Notes: generated by a model from the sequence alone, not told the origin. DNA of 18,768 nt from Clostridiales bacterium (GCA_012515725.1 JAAYXU010000118.1:1-18768), one strand, 5' to 3'. Positions 6,961 to 14,242 are shown, numbered from the stretch's first letter. Translations and numbers: made by a program.

Positions 6961-8178
6961 TCACACGTCCAGCGCGTACCTGCCCGGCGTACCCGGCTCG
7001 CGTACCATCCACAGCCCTCCGGTAAAGTCGGGAACCGCGACAGGCTGTCCGCCCAGCGCGATCGAATCCTCAGAGAGCGCTGAAACTGCCATCCACGAGG
7101 CGGTGTCGTATGTGTCGATGGGAGGCGGGCAGCCCCGCTGCACGCTGTCGACGAAGGCTGAAAGCACCAGGTAATCCATGCCGCCGTGGCCGCTGCGCAC
7201 GCCGTCATCGAGGTACTGACGCCAGAGCGGATGCTCGAACTCTTCGCGGTGCGCCTCGAAGCTCTCCCACTCGTGCTCGGGGCTGCTGCCCTCTATATAA
7301 AGAAGCTGCCCGTCCTCCTGCCAAAGGCCCCGGGTGCCCTGCACGACGCCGCCCCGGGAATACGGGCGGGGCAGGCTCGTGTCCAGCGTCAGCAGCATCG
7401 TTTCGCCGCCCGCGCAGCGGATGATCGTGGTCACGACGTCGCCCTGCGCCATCGGGTAGCGCGCCAGCGGATGATCGGGCCCGCGGTTCTCGAGGGCCCA
7501 GGCGTTTATGCCCCGCGCCTTGGAGGCCGTCGACGCAAGCGTCAGCATACGGTTACCCCGGTTGAGCCTGAGTATCTTGGCCATCGGGCCCAGCTCGTGG
7601 GTGGGATAGTTCTCGCTGCACCGGTGCATATAGTTGCGGGTACGGTCTATGCGCTTCTCCAGCCGGTCGGTCAGACTGGCGCGAAGGTCGTGCCCGTACG
7701 CGCCGCGGCAGTGGACTATCTCTCCCAGCACGCCCTCCCTCGTCATGCGCAGCAGCGCCATCTCGTTACGGCCGTAGCAGCAGTTCTCCAGCATCATGCA
7801 GTGCACGCCTGTTTCGTGGTACGCGCCGACCAGATCCCAGCACTGGCGGACGGAAAACGCGCCCGCCACCTCGACTGCCGTCGCTTTGCGGGCGCGCATC
7901 GCGAGGATGGCCAGCGGGATGTGGGGCGCCCAGTCGGTCGCGATGATCACCGCGTCCACGCCGGGGCGTGCCAGCAGCGCGTCAAACTCGGTGTCGCAGT
8001 ATGGCCTTTCCCCCCGCTCGGACTCGACCAGCGCGGCTGCCTCGTCCATCGGCTCACTATCGAGGTCGCACAGGGCGACCAGGCGCACCGCGTCTATGCC
8101 CAGCAGCGTTTTGAGCAGGCCCTTTCCACGGCTGCCCAGCCCCACAAAACCGATCCCTACGCGTTCACTACCTTTCAT
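6961..8178 (-). CDS. Gfo/Idh/MocA oxidoreductase, GH109 (alpha-N-acetylgalactosaminidase)-like
   Basis: A 405-residue cytoplasmic protein with an N-terminal Rossmann fold (GFVGLGSRG, residues 10-18; CDLDSE at 37-42). Several stretches match the GH109 branch, whose members cleave alpha-GalNAc by a transient NAD+ oxidation: MLENCCYGRNEM (129-140), AYGHDLR (160-166), NYPTHELGPMAK (190-201), RPYSR (271-275) and HGGMDY (331-336), ending in PDFTGGLW. Unlike many GH109 enzymes it has no signal peptide, so it would act on imported sugars. AAAGGAGGA (8185-8193) precedes the ATG and overlaps the stop of the AraC gene, so the two form an operon. GH109 activity is inferred from motifs; a dehydrogenase for another sugar remains possible. 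Confidence 0.85.
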   Translation of the reverse strand: MKGSERVGIGFVGLGSRGKGLLKTLLGIDAVRLVALCDLDSEPMDEAAALVESERGERPYCDTEFDALLARPGVDAVIIATDWAPHIPLAILAMRARKATAVEVAGAFSVRQCWDLVGAYHETGVHCMMLENCCYGRNEMALLRMTREGVLGEIVHCRGAYGHDLRASLTDRLEKRIDRTRNYMHRCSENYPTHELGPMAKILRLNRGNRMLTLASTASKARGINAWALENRGPDHPLARYPMAQGDVVTTIIRCAGGETMLLTLDTSLPRPYSRGGVVQGTRGLWQEDGQLLYIEGSSPEHEWESFEAHREEFEHPLWRQYLDDGVRSGHGGMDYLVLSAFVDSVQRGCPPPIDTYDTASWMAVSALSEDSIALGGQPVAVPDFTGGLWMVREPGTPGRYALDV

Positions 8179-8194
8179 ACCATGTCCTCCTTTA

Positions 8195-9121
8195 TCAATC
8201 GATTGTTTTGGGCGGCGCGGGATCCTCTTCCCGGTCGTCCGCGCCCTCTCCGGTCCAAAAGCTGCGTTCGCTCGACGCGGCCGCTTTCCGGTAGGCCGTG
8301 GGCGTCATGCCCGTGACTTTCTTAAACACCTTCGAGAAATACTGAATATGCGCAAACCCCGAGCCGTAGCAGGCGTCTGTCACCGTAGCGCCCGGGTCGA
8401 TCAGGAGCTGCTGGGCGAGGATCACCTTTTTCCGGTTCACGTACTGGGATACCGTCAGGCCGGTATGCTGGCGGAACAGCCTGCATATGTAGTGGCGGCT
8501 AAGAAAAAACTCCTCCTCCAGATCGCGGAGCGTCACGCCCTCCCGCAGCCGCTGGTCGATGTAGGCGAGCATTCGGCTGAAATGGAGGTTGCCCCGGGCC
8601 GGCTCCCGGTACGCGCTGTCCCGGACGGCGCTGTCGGCAAGATCCGAGAGCAGCAGCACGAGCTCCGCCTGCGTCCGCTCCTGCCAGCGGCCGCGCTTGC
8701 CGTCGGTCAGCCGCCATATGGACTCGAACCGCTCATGCGCGCGGCGCAGGAGCGCCTGCTCCCGGCCGGTATGAAAGAGGGTAAAGGGCCGCTCGCTGAG
8801 CGCTTCCACGACATCGGCCATGCCCATCCGGCGCGCGAACTGCTCGAGTATGCCCGAGGCGATATTGATATAGTAGCGCCTGTAGGGACCCTCCAGAAAC
8901 CGGTACGCTGTATGCATCGTATACGGACGGATGAAAAGCACGTCTCCGTCCGCGATATCGCAGATCGTGATATCGGCCCGGAACAGAGCGCGCGCCTGCT
9001 CAAAAAAAAGAATCTCATAGCCGTCATGGTAGTGCATGCGGACCTCAAAGCGGTGGTCGTCGGACTCGATGAAATCCGCAATCATACTGGACAGCGGTTC
9101 GTAATACTCCCTGTGCTCCAC
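8195..9121 (-). CDS. AraC family transcriptional regulator
   Basis: A 308-residue regulator. The N-terminal part (about 20-110) has cupin-like sugar-sensing features: a histidine-rich start HYHDGYEILFF and a strand pattern ending in RPYTMHTAYRF. The C-terminal DNA-binding domain (about 185-285) has two helix-turn-helix units: VTLRDLEEEFFLSRHYICRL, and DACYGSGFAHIQYFSKVFKK followed by GMTPTAYRK. A charged tail follows. The start is a GTG at 9121 with GAGGT close upstream; an ATG 12 codons later is possible. Its stop overlaps the ribosome site of the GH109-like gene, so it most likely senses the sugar that the enzyme handles and controls this operon. That link is inference from context. Confidence 0.92.
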   Translation of the reverse strand: MEHREYYEPLSSMIADFIESDDHRFEVRMHYHDGYEILFFEQARALFRADITICDIADGDVLFIRPYTMHTAYRFLEGPYRRYYINIASGILEQFARRMGMADVVEALSERPFTLFHTGREQALLRRAHERFESIWRLTDGKRGRWQERTQAELVLLLSDLADSAVRDSAYREPARGNLHFSRMLAYIDQRLREGVTLRDLEEEFFLSRHYICRLFRQHTGLTVSQYVNRKKVILAQQLLIDPGATVTDACYGSGFAHIQYFSKVFKKVTGMTPTAYRKAAASSERSFWTGEGADDREEDPAPPKTID

Positions 9122-9159
9122 GCTACCTCACCCCGGCGGCAGTGTCATCCGACGCTGCC

Positions 9160-9188
9160 ATCATAACCCTAAATAGAGCTGAATGCAA
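9160..9188 (-). promoter_or_regulatory. Promoter of the AraC-GH109 operon
   Basis: On the minus strand TTGCAT (9188 to 9183), a 17-base spacer and TATGAT (9165 to 9160), with a leader of about 30 bases before the GTG start. Confidence 0.6.
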
Positions 9189-9252
9189 GCGTAGGACAAA
9201 ATCCTGTCGATGAGTGATTTCATGGATTTAAAAGAATTTTGATCGCATCAAT

Positions 9253-9297
9253 TAATACGCCAAAGAAAATAATTAAGACAGAACATTAGGCGTATTA
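9253..9297. repeat. 9-bp inverted repeat between hcp and araC-like gene
   Basis: TAATACGCC (9253-9261) and GGCGTATTA (9289-9297) are exact inverted copies separated by 27 AT-rich bases. It may be an RNA hairpin past the hcp end or a protein site upstream of the AraC promoter. No T run marks it as a standard terminator. Confidence 0.4.
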
Positions 9298-9309
9298 TTC
9301 ATTATTCAT
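9293..9309. repeat. AATAATGA repeat tract 3 (reverse orientation)
   Basis: Reverse-strand copy of the short repeats near 2626 and 3044; it reads GATGAATAATGAATAATA on the minus strand. It lies about 75 bases after the hcp stop in the direction of hcp transcription. Confidence 0.5.
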
Positions 9310-9383
9310 CACAACGGCGGCATACACGCGCGTCCCGCCTGCATGCCGCCCTCATAATAATTATCTGGTTACCGCTCGTGCGC

Positions 9384-11011
9384 CTACCGCCCCATGAAAA
9401 GCGCGATATCGGACTGGACGTCGCCCACGCCCGCGATACCGAACTTGTCCACCAGCACATTGGCCACGTTCGGGGACAGGAATCCGGGAAGCGTGGGCCC
9501 CAGATGGATATTCTTGACGCCCAGATACAGAAGCGCCAGCAGCACGATCACGGCCTTCTGCTCGTACCAGGCGATATTAAACGCGATCGGCAGCTTGTTG
9601 ATATCGTCAAGGCCGAATACTTCCTTGAGCTTGAGCGCGATCACCGCCAGAGAATAGGAGTCGTTGCACTGCCCGGCGTCCAGCACTCTGGGAATGCCGC
9701 CGATGTCGCCCAGATTGAGTTTGTTGTAGCGGTATTTCGCGCAGCCCGCGGTCAGTATCACCGTGTCGCCTGGAAGCTGCGCCGCAAAGTCGGCGTAGTA
9801 CTGCCGGGACTTCATGCGCCCGTCGCAGCCCGCCATTACGAAGAACTTTTTGATCGCGCCGGACTTGACGGCCTCGACCACTTTGTCGGCAAGCGCCAGC
9901 ACCTGATTGTGCGCGAAGCCGCCCACGATGCTCCCGGTCTCGATCTCATCGGGCGGGGGCAGCGTCCTGGCCAGCGCGATGATCTGCGAGAAGTCCTTTT
10001 TGCCGTTCGCATCGGCCGCGATATGCGTGCAGCCCGGATAGCCGGCCGAGCCGGTCGTGAATATCCTGCTCCTGACCTCCTCGCTCTTTGGCGGCACGAT
10101 GCAGTTGGTGGTAAACAGTATCGGCCCATTGAAGGACACGAACTCGTCTGTCTGCTTCCACCAGGCGTTGCCGTAGTTGCCCGCGAAATGCTCATATTTC
10201 CTGAACGCGGGATAGTAGTGGGCGGGCAGCATCTCGCCGTGCGTGTATATGTCGACGCCGGCGCCCTGTGTCTGCTCCAGGAGCTGCTCCAGATCGGTCA
10301 GATCGTGGCCGGATATGAGTATCGCGGGATTCTCTCTGACGCCGATATCGACCTTTGTTATCTCGGGATGGCCGAACCGCGACGTATTTGCCTCATCGAG
10401 AAGCGCCATGACCTTGACGCCGTGTTCGCCGGTCCTCAGCGTGAGCGCCACCAGATCGTCGGCCGAGAGCGCGTCGTCCAGCGTCGCCGCCAGCGCCTCG
10501 TAGAGGAAGGCGTATATGGCGGGATCCTCTTTGCCCAGGTTCAGCGCGTGCTCGGCGTAGGCCGCCATGCCCTTTAACCCGTACAGTATCATCTCGCGCA
10601 GCGAGCGCACGTCCTCGTCGGCGGTTAATAGCACGCCCACGGTCGCGGCTTTTTCGAGCATCGACTGCCTGGAGGCGGCGGAGAATGTCGCGGCGTCAGA
10701 AAGATCGGCGCTGACGGTTTTTCTGAGCTCGTCGCGTATCGCAAGCATCCTGGTTATCTGCTCCTCGAGCGCCCGGTCGTCAAGTTCGCGTTCGTGATCG
10801 TCATGAAAAGGCTGCTGAGCACCTCGCGGTTCACGCTATGAAGGCCGCTGACATCGAGCTTTCCCCTGACGACGATATCCGCGATACCCTTCACCGCGTA
10901 TATAAGCAGATCCTGGAGTTTAGCGACTTCCTCGGTTTTGCCGCATACGCCGCGGACCTTGCAGCCTTTTCCGCCCGCGGTTTCCTGGCACTGGTAACAA
11001 AACATACCCAT
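9384..11011 (-). pseudogene. hcp: Hybrid cluster protein (hydroxylamine reductase), frameshifted
   Basis: Hcp reduces NO or hydroxylamine in anaerobes. The N-terminal piece starts at ATG 11011 (GGGAG upstream) and encodes the [4Fe-4S] motif C5-x2-C8-x8-C17-x5-C23, then SSLFMTITNAN; its frame stops at 10754 after an out-of-frame tail. The other 454 residues are in the next frame, down to 9384, with a clean join at about 10781-10783 (ITNAN, then DDRALEEQITRM). One base appears lost: AACTTGACG where AAC TTC GAC is expected. The hybrid-cluster ligand motifs are intact: ISGHDL, HGEMLPAH, TTNCIVPP, YPGCTH, TAGCAKYRYN, GQCNDSY and AWYEQKA. Restored length is about 542 residues, normal for the family. 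It follows the hemerythrin gene by 43 bases. It could be a real recent mutation or a base missing in the assembly. Confidence 0.93.
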
Positions 11012-11054
11012 TGATTATTCTCCCTTCATTTATCAAACGGTCTGAAACCGTGTA

Positions 11055-11597
11055 TTATTCTACTGCGAAATCCTGGGCCCATCTGTCGATCATCGCGTGC
11101 AGCCTCTCGTGTACGCCGTGGCCGATTACGCTCTCCTCAAATCTCTCGAATTCCTCATATAGCGAATCCTGTTCGTTTTCGGGAACTACCTTGTCCGCGA
11201 CGACGAAAAGCACGCCGTTCTCCTTGTCTATGTGGTGAACAAGAAGATCGCTGTACTGGCGGGCCGCCCCCGCGAATCCGGCGGCGTCCTTCGCGTCGAG
11301 GCTTTCGCGCATCCGCGCGATATACTGCCTTCCTCTGGCGTGTTCGCCCAGCATCGCGCCCACCGGCCCGCCCTCGCTGGCGACACCCTTTGCGACAAGC
11401 GCCGGAAAGAGCATGTTCTCCTCTTTCCCGTGGTGGCATTTGTCGACGAACGTGCTGAGAAAATAGACCACCTCGCCGTAGTACGCGAGCATGACATCCC
11501 TGCTCCGATCGTCTGCGAGTATCATTTGATCCAATATCTGCAGCACAAAGAGGACAGCGTCATGCTCCTTCCTCAGATCCTGCGTCGCCTTGCCCAT
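11055..11597 (-). CDS. Hemerythrin domain protein
   Basis: A 180-residue cytoplasmic four-helix di-iron protein expected to bind O2 or NO, or to act in iron-sulfur repair-type stress defence. The metal ligand pattern is visible: EHD (H12), HHGKEENMLFP (H56 and E60), GEHARGR (H86) and HHIDKENGVLF (H122 and E126), the usual H...HxxxE...H...HxxxE layout. No extra domain is fused to it. GGGAGGTG (11602-11609) lies just before the ATG. It is the first gene of an operon with hcp and faces a divergent Crp/Fnr regulator. This pairing points to defence against oxygen or nitric oxide in an anaerobe; the exact role is inferred from context. Confidence 0.9.
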   Translation of the reverse strand: MGKATQDLRKEHDAVLFVLQILDQMILADDRSRDVMLAYYGEVVYFLSTFVDKCHHGKEENMLFPALVAKGVASEGGPVGAMLGEHARGRQYIARMRESLDAKDAAGFAGAARQYSDLLVHHIDKENGVLFVVADKVVPENEQDSLYEEFERFEESVIGHGVHERLHAMIDRWAQDFAVE

Positions 11598-11621
11598 ATC
11601 GCACCTCCCTTTCTACTCATT

Positions 11622-11637
11622 GCCGCGCTAACGCGGC
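11622..11637 (-). other. Hairpin at the 5' end of the hemerythrin-hcp mRNA
   Basis: GCCGCG-CTAA-CGCGGC forms a 6-bp stem with a tetraloop, a few bases after the predicted transcription start and before the ribosome site. It could protect the mRNA end. No terminator tail follows. Confidence 0.4.
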
Positions 11638-11657
11638 TATGGCTAATTATACCATAG
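11637..11657. promoter_or_regulatory. Palindrome enclosing the -10 box of the hemerythrin-hcp promoter
   Basis: CTATGG (11637-11642) and CCATAG (11652-11657) are exact inverted copies, 9 bases apart. Between them lies the minus-strand -10 hexamer TATAAT (11651 to 11646). No good -35 hexamer is present at 17 bases, which fits an activator-dependent promoter. A protein bound to the palindrome would block it. Confidence 0.5.
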
Positions 11658-11678
11658 AAGCGATGTTCCGGGCAGCCC

Positions 11679-11692
11679 ATTGCCTGCGTACC
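11679..11692 (-). promoter_or_regulatory. Degenerate copy of the Crp/Fnr palindrome upstream of hemerythrin-hcp
   Basis: The minus strand reads GGTACGCAGGCAAT, which matches 11 of 14 bases of the core GTTACGCAGGTAAC at 11799-11812, including the central GCAG. It is centred roughly 41-46 bases upstream of the predicted hemerythrin transcription start, a position typical for activation by Crp/Fnr proteins. As a palindrome it is imperfect. Confidence 0.45.
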
Positions 11693-11757
11693 GGGGGGCA
11701 GTTGACAAATGTTTTCCATGTCAGTGAATGAGCTCCCCGATAACCGCGCTCGCTCGC

Positions 11758-11786
11758 TTGCCATGCTTCCAGTATACTGTTACAAT
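11758..11786 (+). promoter_or_regulatory. Promoter of the Crp/Fnr-type regulator
   Basis: TTGCCA (11758-11763), a 17-base spacer and TACAAT (11781-11786). Predicted start is near 11793, so the palindrome at 11797-11814 falls in the first transcribed bases. A second TTGACA at 11702 has no matching -10. Confidence 0.55.
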
Positions 11787-11796
11787 GCAAAATAAG

Positions 11797-11814
11797 GTGT
11801 TACGCAGGTAACAC
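11797..11814. promoter_or_regulatory. Perfect 18-bp palindrome, probable Crp/Fnr operator
   Basis: GTGTTAC-GCAG-GTAACAC has 7-base arms that are exact inverted copies around a 4-base spacer. The size fits a Crp/Fnr dimer site. Its place immediately after the predicted start of the regulator gene suggests autorepression. Confidence 0.7.
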
Positions 11815-11832
11815 ATTAGGGAGGTATTTTTT

Positions 11833-12486
11833 GTGAACGAAACGTTGCGCCTGGCGAGACGGACACCCCTTCTTCAATCGCTCACCGACGAGGAAATAGT
11901 ATCCTATCTCGGAGACGGAAGCTTCATCACCGCCGCGTACGCAAAAAATGGCGTCATTCACTTCGACGGCGAGGTCTGCCGCAGGCTGGAAATCATTTTG
12001 TCTGGAAAGGTTGTGGTCGAGCGGATCGACGAATCGGGAAACCTGATGACAATCGGCGAGTTTATCGCGGACGATATGCTGGGCGGCAATTTGATTTTTT
12101 CGAGAAATCCGTATTATCCGATGACCGTAACAGCGAGGGAGCCCTCGGTGATACTGGGTATCGGCAGAGAGCGGGTTTTTGAGCTTTTCTATCATAACCA
12201 TGAGTTTTTGCGAAATTACCTCACGCTCATATCGGAACACTCGATGATGCTGAGCGAAAGAATCCGGCACTATGTCAACAAATCGATCCGCGAATGCGTG
12301 ATGAGCTACCTCAACTATGAGAGGAAAAGGCAGAACACAAACCGTATCGCGCTGGGTATCAGCAAGAAGGCGCTGGCCGAGAGGATAGGCGTACAGCGCA
12401 CCTCGCTGTCCCGGGAGCTGGCGAAGATGCGGGACGAGGGGCTCATACGGTTTGATAACAAGACAATCGAACTACTGTATGACTGA
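11833..12486 (+). CDS. Crp/Fnr family transcriptional regulator (HcpR-like by context)
   Basis: A 217-residue regulator with a cyclic-nucleotide-binding-type beta barrel (about 15-115; LEIILSGKVVVERIDESGN), a dimerisation helix (about 120-150) and a winged helix-turn-helix (about 177-199, SKKALAERIGVQRTSLSREL). It has only two cysteines (C49 and C155), so it cannot hold an FNR-type [4Fe-4S] cluster; heme or another ligand is possible. The GTG start at 11833 is set by AGGGAGGT (11818-11825). It is divergent from the hemerythrin-hcp operon and shares a related palindrome with it. HcpR, a known Crp/Fnr subfamily, controls hcp genes in anaerobes, so that role is a reasonable inference. Confidence 0.9.
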   Translation: MNETLRLARRTPLLQSLTDEEIVSYLGDGSFITAAYAKNGVIHFDGEVCRRLEIILSGKVVVERIDESGNLMTIGEFIADDMLGGNLIFSRNPYYPMTVTAREPSVILGIGRERVFELFYHNHEFLRNYLTLISEHSMMLSERIRHYVNKSIRECVMSYLNYERKRQNTNRIALGISKKALAERIGVQRTSLSRELAKMRDEGLIRFDNKTIELLYD

Positions 12487-12512
12487 GCGCGTCATCTGCC
12501 CCGCTCCTACCA

Positions 12513-12553
12513 ATAAAAAAGCGGCAATCCCGCGATTGCCGCTCGGTTCTTAT
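12513..12553. terminator. Bidirectional terminator
   Basis: AGCGGCAATC (12520-12529) and GATTGCCGCT (12534-12543) form a perfect 10-bp stem with a CCGC loop. On the minus strand it is followed by TTTTTTATT, a strong signal for transcripts coming from the molybdenum hydroxylase genes. On the plus strand the tail is weaker (CGGTTCTTATC) and would end the regulator transcript. Confidence 0.85.
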
Positions 12554-12697
12554 CATGCACGCGGCTATTCGGACCGCACAAATCGAATGCGTATCATTTC
12601 GCCTAATCGGTCGGCTGGCCGTACGAGTCTCCTTTATTTGATTTCACTCTTATTCGCCCGGTGTCATACAGTACAATATGGAAAGGAGGTCATTTCA

Positions 12698-12877
12698 TTG
12701 CTGCATATCAGCCAAGAAGAGCCGCATATGGTCAAAGTCGAGTCGGTGATCGAATGGCGTAAATGTGATCTGTGCGGACTGTGCCACCCGGACAATCTCC
12801 TAAACTGCCCGCGCATCAAATCTTTCGATAAGAGATTCGGCTATGCGGGAAACCCGGAGCCTGAGGATCATGAATAG
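12698..12877 (+). CDS. Small cysteine-motif protein (59 aa), unknown function
   Basis: Not recognised. The start is a TTG at 12698, 7 bases after the excellent ribosome site GAAAGGAGGT (12681-12690); an in-frame ATG at residue 11 lacks one. The protein has C23-x2-C26-x2-C29-x7-C37-P (KCDLCGLCHPDNLLNCP), similar to a ferredoxin-like CxxCxxCxxxCP motif but with a longer last spacing, so it may bind an iron-sulfur cluster or zinc. The C-terminus is charged (GNPEPEDHE). A TACAAT at 12672-12677 could be a -10 box, but no clear -35 is seen. It converges on the 2Fe-2S subunit gene of the molybdenum hydroxylase. A link to that enzyme or to the stress block is only positional. Confidence 0.6.
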   Translation: MLHISQEEPHMVKVESVIEWRKCDLCGLCHPDNLLNCPRIKSFDKRFGYAGNPEPEDHE

Positions 12878-12945
12878 TATTCGCGTCGTGACACACAGGG
12901 AGCGGCCCACGCCGTTCCCTTTCAGACGCTCCTGGGGTCTTGACG

Positions 12946-13416
12946 CTATGGCGCGTACATCCTTTCGACCGCACTGCGGATTTCCTGGTAGCTGGTGCAG
13001 CGGCAAAGGTTTGACGCGAGCCATTCCTCCACCACGCTTTCGCCGGGCATGGCCGGATGCCGCGTCATGAGCGCGTGGCAGACCATCAGAAAGCCGGGCG
13101 TGCAGTAACCGCACTGAAACGCGTTCGCGTCCACAAACGCTCTGTGCACCGCGGCCGTGCCGCCAAGCCCCTCTACCGTCAGTATCGTATGCCCTTCAGC
13201 CTCCACCGCGAGCATAAGGCATGACTTTACCGGCCAGCCGTCGACGATAACCGTGCACGCGCCGCAGTCTCCGTTTAGGCAGCCGGGCTTGGCGGCCGTG
13301 AGCCCCAGCTGCTCTCTTAGGACAGTCAGCAGCAGGTCCGCGGGGCGTACGGCCACCTCGCGGTTTTCTCCGTTCACATGAAGGGATATAACGACCATGC
13401 CCTCATAGCGTACCAT
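12946..13416 (-). CDS. Molybdenum hydroxylase 2Fe-2S subunit
   Basis: Small iron-sulfur subunit of a xanthine dehydrogenase/CO dehydrogenase-type enzyme. It carries electrons from the molybdenum site to FAD. From the ATG at 13416 it has 156 residues. The N-terminal plant-ferredoxin-like cluster has C46, C51, C54 and C66 (GCLNGDCGACTVIVDG, then KSC). The C-terminal helical domain has the second cluster: C102, C105 (QCGYCTPG), C138 and C140 (NLCRCTSY). The start is chosen from GGAGGG (13425-13430), 8 bases upstream; a start at 13440 would overlap the FAD gene further and lacks a ribosome site. The first bases overlap the end of the FAD-subunit gene by 14, as in coupled translation. It is the last gene before the terminator at 12513-12553. 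Confidence 0.93.
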   Translation of the reverse strand: MVRYEGMVVISLHVNGENREVAVRPADLLLTVLREQLGLTAAKPGCLNGDCGACTVIVDGWPVKSCLMLAVEAEGHTILTVEGLGGTAAVHRAFVDANAFQCGYCTPGFLMVCHALMTRHPAMPGESVVEEWLASNLCRCTSYQEIRSAVERMYAP

Positions 13417-14242
13417 TTTCCCATCCCTCCAGAATCTCATCGATAGTGTTCCTGAACACGAAGAGCCGGTACTCTCCAGAGCCCTCCGCGTCGGAAGTTA
13501 CAGGCGCGGGCAGCAGGCAGGCCGCCCTTTGCGCGCGCTCGCCGCGGGTCATAGTGCGGTCATTGAGCACCGACTCGATCGCCTGGCTGCGAAATGGAAA
13601 GGCGCAGACGCCCGAAAACGCGATCCGCAGACAGCCGTCCCGCCATACCGCCGCGACGCTCACAAGCGGATAGTCTATTTTTTCGTTCGCCGTTTTCTTC
13701 ATGTGCGCGCATTGGGCGGTCAGGGCCCAGACGGGGACATGGACCGCAACGACCAGCTCGCCCGGCTTCAGCCGCATATACCCGTCGAACACGCTGTGAA
13801 AGGGCACGTCGCGCGCTCCCTCCGGGCCGTAGAGCGAAATATCGGCGTCCGACAGGAGAAGCGGCAGGCTTGTCTCGCGGTACTGTATGGAGCCGCACAG
13901 ATTGCCGCCCAGAGTAATCCTGCACTGGTTCGTGTGGTCGGCGATTCTTCCGCACGAAAGGGCGAGGAGCGGAAACATACGGGACTCGCCTATTTGACTG
14001 AGCGTGCACGCCGATCCGATAGTCATGCGCCTGTCACCGGGCGACAGGATCATGCACTCGGGTATTCTCTTAATGTCTATCACGGCCCGGGGCTCGATGG
14101 CGCCCGCGCGGCACATCGTAATGATCTCGCTTCCACCGGCATAGTAGACGGCGGAAACTCCTTCGCGGCGCAGCTTTTCATAAACTTCCGCCGCCGCCCC
14201 GAGCGAGTCGGGGCGGTAATAGACAAAGTTAAAGGGTATCAT
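13403..14242 (-). CDS. Molybdenum hydroxylase FAD-binding subunit
   Basis: Middle subunit (CoxM/XdhB-like), 279 residues, which passes electrons from the 2Fe-2S clusters to NAD+ or another acceptor. FAD-binding motifs are visible: YAGGSEIITM (about 34-43), TIGSACTLSQI (about 74-84) and TLGGNLCGSIQYRETSLPLL (about 110-129). The C-terminal domain (about 165-275) matches the CO dehydrogenase flavoprotein tail in layout. The start ATG at 14242 has GGAGG 6 bases upstream, inside the end of the large-subunit gene, and overlaps that gene by 14 bases. Length is typical. Confidence 0.92.
   Translation of the reverse strand: MIPFNFVYYRPDSLGAAAEVYEKLRREGVSAVYYAGGSEIITMCRAGAIEPRAVIDIKRIPECMILSPGDRRMTIGSACTLSQIGESRMFPLLALSCGRIADHTNQCRITLGGNLCGSIQYRETSLPLLLSDADISLYGPEGARDVPFHSVFDGYMRLKPGELVVAVHVPVWALTAQCAHMKKTANEKIDYPLVSVAAVWRDGCLRIAFSGVCAFPFRSQAIESVLNDRTMTRGERAQRAACLLPAPVTSDAEGSGEYRLFVFRNTIDEILEGWENGTL

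Noticed and set aside
7186..9166. Two long plus-strand open frames (376 and 456 residues)
   Set aside because: Both are antisense to the GH109-like and AraC genes, whose motifs are clear; composition is typical of shadow frames.
9378..10577. Plus-strand open frame of 399 residues
   Set aside because: Antisense to hcp, without motifs or ribosome site.
10775..10790. Programmed ribosomal frameshift in hcp
   Set aside because: The junction AAC TTG ACG has no slippery run, and Hcp families are not known to use frameshifting.
11702..11730. TTGACA at 11702 as the regulator promoter
   Set aside because: No acceptable -10 hexamer at 16-18 bases; the pair at 11758 and 11781 fits better.
12800..13114. 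Minus-strand 104-residue frame
   Set aside because: It overlaps the 2Fe-2S subunit in another frame and the small cysteine gene on the other strand, with no supporting signal.
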